Below are positions 59,228 through 64,000 of a DNA stretch of 64,000 nt, one piece after another. The position numbers and the translations under genes are program-made. The stretch is from an uncultured Coriobacteriaceae bacterium (lineage in GTDB: Bacteria > Actinomycetota > Coriobacteriia > Coriobacteriales > Atopobiaceae), in assembly GCA_902795065.1 (NCBI GenBank), contig CADBJR010000014.1:59194-123193 (forward strand), written 5' to 3'. Under the pieces are notes generated by a model. It searched no databases. It saw nothing but the letters and a program-made list of their open reading frames with translations, and was not told the origin of the DNA. The first letter of the stretch is position 1; every line of letters starts with the position of its first letter.

Positions 59228-59797
59228 ATGGCAGCACCCGCACCCAAGGACATCCGCATCGTCGTGGGCCTCGGCAACCCCGGGGCCGAGTACGAGCGCA
59301 CGCGCCATAACGCCGGCTTCGCCACGGTCGATGCGCTGGCCGAGCGCCATGGGGCGCGCTACTGGAAGAGCGAGTGCGGCTGCCTGGTGGCGAGCGTGAA
59401 GATCGGCGGACGCGAGGTGATCCTCGTCAAGCCGCAGGACTACATGAACACGAGCGGCGGGCCGGTGTCGAAGCTGCTTCGCAAAGAGCGCGTCTCCCCC
59501 GCCGAGCTGCTCGTCATCCACGACGAGGTCGACCTCGCCGAGGGCGAGGTGCGCGCGAAGTTCGGCGGCGGCCTCAACGCGCACAACGGCCTCCGCTCCC
59601 TCAAGGACAAGCTCGGCACGGCGGACTTCTCGCGCATCCGCTTCGGCGTGGGCCGTCCGCAGGGCAAGATGGACGTGGCCACCTACGTGCTGCGCGAGCT
59701 CAAGGGCGCGAATCTCGAGAGCTTCGAGGTCACGGCCCAGGTTGCCGCCGACCTCGTGGAGCGCTGCATCGAGCAGGGCGTCGCCAGCCAACTGTAG
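59228..59797 (+). CDS. pth: Peptidyl-tRNA hydrolase
   Basis: The 189-residue enzyme frees tRNA from prematurely released peptidyl-tRNA. It has VGLGNPGAEYERTRHNAGF with the catalytic His, KPQDYMNTSGGPVSKL, HDEVDLAEGEVRAKFGGGLNAHNGLRSL and RIRFGVGRPQGK. ATG 59228 is chosen over an upstream in-frame ATG at 59168, which lies in the hairpin region. It completes the glmU-prs-pth group. Confidence 0.95.
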   Translation: MAAPAPKDIRIVVGLGNPGAEYERTRHNAGFATVDALAERHGARYWKSECGCLVASVKIGGREVILVKPQDYMNTSGGPVSKLLRKERVSPAELLVIHDEVDLAEGEVRAKFGGGLNAHNGLRSLKDKLGTADFSRIRFGVGRPQGKMDVATYVLRELKGANLESFEVTAQVAADLVERCIEQGVASQL

Positions 59798-59842
59798 CCT
59801 CCCGATCCGACTCATCCCCCGCGATGGAAGGGGTACCCTGCC

Positions 59843-60733
59843 ATGTCGCTTGACGAGATCACCAGCGCATCATTGAGCCCGCGCTGCCTGAGCTGCATCC
59901 TGGACAAGTTCATCGACGCGAGCCCTGACGATGCCCCTTGGCGGACGAAGGCCGACTACATGCGGAGCGTCCTCAGGACCGTCGCAGACAACTCCGAGAC
60001 GATGACCGCTCCGGAGATAGGCCGCGAGCTGGAGACCCTCTTGGAGCGCACCTACGGCATCAAGCGCGGCTTGGGCACCGAGAAACGCCACTTCAACGAG
60101 CTGGTGCTCGGAATGGAGGAGCACCTTCGCCAACGCATCCGCCAAAGCGACGACCCCCTGGGGTTCGCGATCCGCCTCTCCATGGCGGGCAACTTCATCG
60201 ACTTCGGCCAGACGGGTGCGGTCGATGACGGGAAGCTGATCGAGCTCGTCGGGAACGCCGAGAACATGGAGCTCGACACCGATGTCCTCGCCGAGCTCGA
60301 GCTGCGCATGCGGGAAGCCCGCACGATCGCCTATCTCACCGACAACTGCGGTGAGATCGTGCTCGACAAGCTGGTCATCTCCGAGATCCTGAACATCAAC
60401 CCCGACGCGCGGATCACGACCATCGTGCGCGGAAAGCCCGCCTCCAACGACGCCACCATGGAGGATGCGGTGCAGGTGGGGCTCGATACCGTCTGCACCG
60501 TCATCGACAACGGCGACGATGTCGCCGACACCGTGCCCTCCCGCGTGAACGACGAGACGCGCGCCGCCATCCGCGACTCCGACCTCGTCATCTCCAAAGG
60601 GCTCGCCAACTACGAGACGCTTTCGGGGCGCGGCCTCAACCGCTACTTCCTCTTCCTCTGCAAATGCGCGCTCTACAGCGATATCTTCGGCGTCCCCCTC
60701 CACACGGGGCTGATCGTGCGCGGAGTCGCGTAG
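59843..60733 (+). CDS. DUF89/ARMT1-like metal-dependent phosphatase
   Basis: The 296-residue protein is a DUF89 (damage-control phosphatase) member: CLSCILDKFI near the N-terminus, FNELVLGMEE, the metal-site AYLTDNCGEIVLDKLVISEI with Asp and Asn, VDNGDDV-like TVIDNGDDVADT, and SDLVISKGLANYETLSG. Such proteins hydrolyse phosphate-damaged or excess sugar phosphates and related metabolites; the substrate here is unknown. The ATG follows AAGGGGTACC. It is the last plus-strand gene before a repeat-rich gap. Confidence 0.9.
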   Translation: MSLDEITSASLSPRCLSCILDKFIDASPDDAPWRTKADYMRSVLRTVADNSETMTAPEIGRELETLLERTYGIKRGLGTEKRHFNELVLGMEEHLRQRIRQSDDPLGFAIRLSMAGNFIDFGQTGAVDDGKLIELVGNAENMELDTDVLAELELRMREARTIAYLTDNCGEIVLDKLVISEILNINPDARITTIVRGKPASNDATMEDAVQVGLDTVCTVIDNGDDVADTVPSRVNDETRAAIRDSDLVISKGLANYETLSGRGLNRYFLFLCKCALYSDIFGVPLHTGLIVRGVA

Positions 60734-60784
60734 CACGCAAGCAGCTCATTTCTCCAAAAAAGGGGTCTGTCCCCTTTGCGCAAA

Positions 60785-60851
60785 AAAGGGGGTACTCCCC
60801 CACGTGATGTGATGTGCGCAACGCAATAAAGGGGTACTCCCCCACGTGATG
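60785..60851. repeat. Direct repeat of GGGGTACTCCCCCACGTGATG
   Basis: Copies at 60785-60809 and 60828-60851 are nearly identical (one G less in the second), each with a GGGG-TACT-CCCC hairpin. A GGGGTCTGTCCCC palindrome precedes them at 60762-60775, and GCGCA pairs loosely with TGCGC around the first copy. Confidence 0.8.
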
Positions 60852-60885
60852 AAAAGGCCCCGCCGGATACCCGACGGGGCCTGTT
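60851..60885 (-). terminator. Intrinsic terminator for the Fe-S flavoprotein gene
   Basis: On the minus strand, AGGCCCCG (60882-60875) pairs with CGGGGCCT (60862-60855) and is followed by TTTT, 25 nt after the gene stop. Confidence 0.75.
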
Positions 60886-60906
60886 TGCGATCCGTGTTGG
60901 CCGTCC

Positions 60907-62967
60907 TTACAGGATATGCGCCTTGCGCTCGACGGCCGGGAAGCTCCGCATGGCGCCGGTGGGGCACGCCTCGACGCACTTCAGGCAGCTCGCGCAGAAG
61001 GTGCGCGCCTCGTCGGGCACCATCGGGTTCACCACCGTGGAGAAGCCGCGGTTGTAGAGGCCGAGGAAGGTCTTGCCCACCACCTGGTCGCATGTGCGAT
61101 AGCAGAGGCCGCAGAGCACGCACTTGTCGGGATCGTGGACGATGACCTCGGAAACCACGGGAACATCCTCGCGGTCGCGCGGCGTCTCGGCAGCGAACTT
61201 CTCGGGATGCACGTCGAACCAGTTGGCGTAGCGGATGAGGCGGCACTCGTAGTAGTCGTGGCAGCCGCACTCGAGGCAGCGCGATGCCTCGCGACGCGCC
61301 TGCTCCTCGGTGAAGCCGAAGTAGATGGGATCGAAGTTGTCGCGGCGCTCCTCAGGAGAAAGGCCGGGCATCTTCTCGCGGTTCTGCTTGGGCTCGTCCT
61401 CGAAGTCCTCGGGCGTCTTCTCCTGCGTGACGAAGTACGGCACCTTGGCACGCACCTCGTCGCCCTCGAGGAAGTTGTTGATGCACAGCGCCGCCTTCTG
61501 CGCCTCGGCGATTGCCTGGATGGCGATACCGGCGCCCTTGTTGGTGACGTCGCCAGCTGCGAAGACGTTGTCGAACGCGGTGCGGAAGGTCATCTCGTCG
61601 CAGGCGATGGTTCCACGCTGGGTGAGCAGCTCATCCGCAACGGCGCCCGCGCAGTCGGCGCCCTGGCCGATGGCCATGAGCACGTCATCGACGGCGATAT
61701 CCTCGGTGACGCCCTCCACGGGCACGGGGCGGCGGCGTCCGGAGGCATCGGGCTCGCCGAGCTCCATGACCTGCAGTTTCATGCCGGTGACATGGCCGTT
61801 CTCGCCATAGAACTCGATCGGGTTGGTGAGGAACTTGAAGGTGACGCCCTCCTCCTCGGCCTCCTCGATCTCGATGTCGGCGGCGGGCATCTCGGCGCGC
61901 GTGCGGCGATAGACGACGTAGACCTCCTCTGCGCCGAGGCGCACGGCGGTGCGGCAGCAGTCCATGGCGGTGTTGCCGCCGCCGCAGACGGCGACGCGCT
62001 TGCCGATGGCCGGACGCTCGCCCAGGCCCAGGCGCTCGAGGAAATCGATGCCGCCGTGGACGCCCGCGAGGTCCTCGCCGGGGACGCGCATGGGCATGGA
62101 CTTCCAGGCGCCGAGCGCGAGAAGCACGGCGTCGTACTCGGCGCGCAGCGCATCGAACTGGATGTCGCGGCCGAGCTTCACGTTGTTGACCATCTCGACG
62201 CCCGCGTCGGCGATGATCTCGATCTCGCGGTCGAGCACGGCCTTGGGCAGGCGGTACTCGGGGATGCCGTAGCGCAGCATGCCGCCCATCTTGGGCTGCT
62301 GGTCGAAGATGGTGACCGCGTGGCCGTAGCGGCGCAGGAAGTATGCCGCGGTGAGGCCGGCGGGGCCGCCGCCCACGATGGCGACGCGCTTGCCCGTATC
62401 GGGCTCGCACTGGATGACGTACGGATCGCCGTCGGCCTCGATCCTATCGGCGGCGAACGCCTTGAGGAAGGCGATGGAGATGGGCTCCTCCACCATCTGG
62501 CGGCGGCACGCGTCCTCGCAGGGATGCGGGCACACGCGGCCGATGGAGGCGGGCAGCGGGAAGGCCTCGTAGATCGTGGAGACCGCGTCCTTATAGCGGC
62601 CCTCGCGGATCTCGCCGACGTACTCCTGGCAGTCGGTCATGGCCGGGCAGTTGAGCTTGCAGGGCCCGCGGCAGTCACCCGTGTGGTCGGAGAGCAGCAG
62701 CTCCAGCGCCGTGAGGCGGGCGCGGTTCACGCGCTCGGTGTCGGTGCGGACGACATAGCCCTCCTGCGGGCGGGCGGAGCAGGCGCGCAGCAGCTTGGGC
62801 ACGCCCTCGACCTCGACGAGGCAGATGCCGCACGCACCGTAGATGGCCGTGCGCTTGTCGAAGCAGAGCGTGGGGATCTCGATGCCCGCGCGAGCGGCGG
62901 ACGAGAGGATGGTATCGGAAGGCTCGGCGATAACCTCCACACCGTCGAGCGTGTACGTGATGGACAT
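60907..62967 (-). CDS. Multi-cluster FAD/NAD(P) oxidoreductase, NfnB/GltD-like with ferredoxin domains
   Basis: The 686-residue protein starts with a [2Fe-2S] NuoG-like domain (CFDKRTAIYGACGICLVEVEG, then HTGDCRGPCKLNC), continues with a GltD-type Fe-S segment (CPHPCEDACRRQ) and an FAD/NAD fold (GGGPAGLTAAYFLRR, CGGGNTAMDCCRTA, GDVTNKGAG), and ends with CLECGCHDYYECRL and two [4Fe-4S] motifs (CVLCGLCYRTC, CASCLKCVEACPTG). This plan is that of flavin-bearing subunits of bifurcating hydrogenase or formate-dehydrogenase complexes. It lies 18 nt after the NuoF-like gene stop, in the same operon. Start MSITYTLDG follows GGGGGAG. Confidence 0.88.
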   Translation of the reverse strand: MSITYTLDGVEVIAEPSDTILSSAARAGIEIPTLCFDKRTAIYGACGICLVEVEGVPKLLRACSARPQEGYVVRTDTERVNRARLTALELLLSDHTGDCRGPCKLNCPAMTDCQEYVGEIREGRYKDAVSTIYEAFPLPASIGRVCPHPCEDACRRQMVEEPISIAFLKAFAADRIEADGDPYVIQCEPDTGKRVAIVGGGPAGLTAAYFLRRYGHAVTIFDQQPKMGGMLRYGIPEYRLPKAVLDREIEIIADAGVEMVNNVKLGRDIQFDALRAEYDAVLLALGAWKSMPMRVPGEDLAGVHGGIDFLERLGLGERPAIGKRVAVCGGGNTAMDCCRTAVRLGAEEVYVVYRRTRAEMPAADIEIEEAEEEGVTFKFLTNPIEFYGENGHVTGMKLQVMELGEPDASGRRRPVPVEGVTEDIAVDDVLMAIGQGADCAGAVADELLTQRGTIACDEMTFRTAFDNVFAAGDVTNKGAGIAIQAIAEAQKAALCINNFLEGDEVRAKVPYFVTQEKTPEDFEDEPKQNREKMPGLSPEERRDNFDPIYFGFTEEQARREASRCLECGCHDYYECRLIRYANWFDVHPEKFAAETPRDREDVPVVSEVIVHDPDKCVLCGLCYRTCDQVVGKTFLGLYNRGFSTVVNPMVPDEARTFCASCLKCVEACPTGAMRSFPAVERKAHIL

Positions 62968-62985
62968 GGTTCGTCTCCCCCTTCC

Positions 62986-64000
62986 CTACCTGACCTGGAC
63001 CGCGCCGAAGCGGCAGGCCGTCCTGCAGTTACCGCATTTGATGCAGAGCGCCGGGTCGATCTCGTGCGGACTCTTGCGCTCGCCCGAGATGGCGCCGGCC
63101 GGGCACTGGCGCGCGCAGGCGGTGCAGCCCACGCACACGTCCTTGTCGATCGAGTAGGAGATGAGCGCACGGCACTCGCCCGCCGGGCAGCGCTTGTCGC
63201 GGATATGGGCCTCGAACTCGTCGCGGAAGTAGCGGATGGTGGTGAGCACCGGGTTGGGCGAGGTCTGGCCGAGGCCGCAGAGCGAGCCGTCCTTGATGGC
63301 GTAGCAGAGCTCCTCGAGCTTCTCGATGTCGCCCTCCTCGCCCCTGCCGTCCACGATGCGGTCGAGGATCTCGAGCAGGCGCTTGTTGCCGATACGGCAG
63401 GGAACGCACTTGCCGCAGCTCTCCTTGGCCGTGAAGTCGAGGAAGAAGCGGGCCATGCCCACCATGCAGGTGCTCTCGTCCATGACGACCATGCCGCCGG
63501 AACCCATGATGGCGCCCGTGGCGGCGAGCTCGCCGTAGTCGATGACGGTGTCGAGCTTGGCTGCAGGCACGCAACCGCCGGAGGGGCCGCCGAGTTGGAC
63601 GGCCTTGAACTCCTTGCCGCCGCGGATGCCTCCGCCGATGCCGAAGATGACCTCGCGCAGGGTGGTGCCCATGGGAATCTCCACCAGTCCGCCGCGGGCG
63701 ATCTTGCCCGAGAGCGCGAACACCTTGGTGCCCTTGGAGTTCTCGGTTCCCATGGCGGCGAACGCTGCACCGCCGTTGTAGATGATCCACGGCACGTTGG
63801 CGTAGGTCTCCACGTTGTTGATGTTGGATGGCTTCATCCAAAAGCCCGCCTGCGCCGGGAAGGGCGGCTTCAGGCGCGGCATGCCACGCTTGCCCTCGAG
63901 CGACTCGATGAGGGCGGTCTCCTCGCCGCAGACGAACGCGCCTGCGCCGGCCTTGATGCGGATGGTGCAGGAGAAATCGCTGCCGAGGATGTTCTCGCCC
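62986..64000 (-). CDS. NuoF/HndC-like NADH-binding flavoprotein subunit (C-terminal part, runs off window)
   Basis: The visible 338 residues are the C-terminal portion of a NuoF/HndC-type subunit. CGEETALIESLEGKRG and NNVETYANVPWI belong to the FMN/NADH region; GGPSGGCVPAAKLDT and SCGKCVPCRIGNKRL give the SLBB-linked [4Fe-4S] site. A C-terminal ferredoxin extension (CVGCTACARQCPAGAI, CIKCGNCRTACRFGAV) adds two clusters, as in bifurcating enzymes rather than complex I. The N-terminus, and possibly NuoE-like and catalytic subunits, lie beyond 64000. With the gene at 60907 it forms an electron-transfer module linking NADH and ferredoxin. Confidence 0.9.
   Translation of the reverse strand, partial: GENILGSDFSCTIRIKAGAGAFVCGEETALIESLEGKRGMPRLKPPFPAQAGFWMKPSNINNVETYANVPWIIYNGGAAFAAMGTENSKGTKVFALSGKIARGGLVEIPMGTTLREVIFGIGGGIRGGKEFKAVQLGGPSGGCVPAAKLDTVIDYGELAATGAIMGSGGMVVMDESTCMVGMARFFLDFTAKESCGKCVPCRIGNKRLLEILDRIVDGRGEEGDIEKLEELCYAIKDGSLCGLGQTSPNPVLTTIRYFRDEFEAHIRDKRCPAGECRALISYSIDKDVCVGCTACARQCPAGAISGERKSPHEIDPALCIKCGNCRTACRFGAVQVR

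Overview
The window is high-GC DNA packed with genes on both strands. Its contents suit an anaerobic gut actinobacterium of the Coriobacteriia, most like Collinsella. Pointers are iron-sulfur reductases and an acyl-CoA-dehydratase-activase-like fusion, a mannose-family PTS, a single-chain PurL, a tRNA-Gln next to glmU-prs-pth, and many GGGAC/GTCCC-cored intergenic palindromes. The genus is an inference from gene content; no rRNA is present to fix it.

Layout: 1-893 (-) is the N-terminal part of a TetM-like GTPase that runs off the window. 1011-4264 is a visibly lower-GC patch: a small HTH protein behind a promoter with a C10 tract in its spacer, a zinc-ribbon/glycine-zipper protein, a coiled-coil protein, and an AAA/DUF4143 ATPase whose promoter carries three phased repeats. 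4319-6329 has a DUF1292 protein, a cysteine-free ArsC/Spx-fold protein and a frameshifted CbbX/SpoVK-like ATPase. 7150-9337 is a purine unit: ZTP (pfl) riboswitch with terminator, PurO-type IMP cyclohydrolase, then stand-alone AICAR formyltransferase. 9459-21643 is mostly metabolic and membrane genes (PPK2, Nudix, Fe-S aldo-keto reductase, rhodanese lipoprotein, RsmJ, PfkB kinase, GH2, MgtC, Na/Pi symporter). 21816-30933 (-) holds PepT, a HAD phosphatase, a 1540-residue BadF-BadF-DUF2229 fusion with its TetR regulator, a tyrosine phosphatase and a frameshifted amidohydrolase. 31105-34308 has a lactate permease, a membrane-anchored helical protein and MurB.

34466-41244 is a sugar locus: a GntR/UTRA regulator facing an eight-gene operon (PTS IIA, TIM-barrel isomerase, IIB, IIC, IID, two FSA-type aldolases, glycerol-dehydrogenase-like enzyme). 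Matching N8-spaced palindromes lie before the regulator and before the operon, so the regulator probably controls both. The enzymes suggest import with phosphorylation, isomerisation, aldol cleavage to a triose phosphate plus dihydroxyacetone, and reduction to glycerol.

41602-47546 has a Cys-rich small protein, PurL, a putative MITE, a spermidine-synthase-like protein and an SDR. 47646-52945 contains a glutamine amidotransferase, then a TetR-led operon of a flavin-reductase-fold protein, an atypical SDR, a DUF1295 (steroid-5-alpha-reductase-like) membrane enzyme and another membrane protein, with a second flavin-reductase-fold gene divergent. This operon is the best candidate for an undescribed pathway. 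53003-60733 is housekeeping: galE, polyprenyl synthase, peptidoglycan-binding protein, VanZ, tRNA-Gln, glmU, prs, pth, DUF89. 60907-64000 (-) encodes two subunits of a NADH-linked, probably electron-bifurcating, flavin/Fe-S complex.

Three otherwise intact genes carry single-base frameshifts at short homopolymers (about 5318, 30828, 51100), so some may be assembly errors. No stretch longer than about 300 bases lacks a gene.
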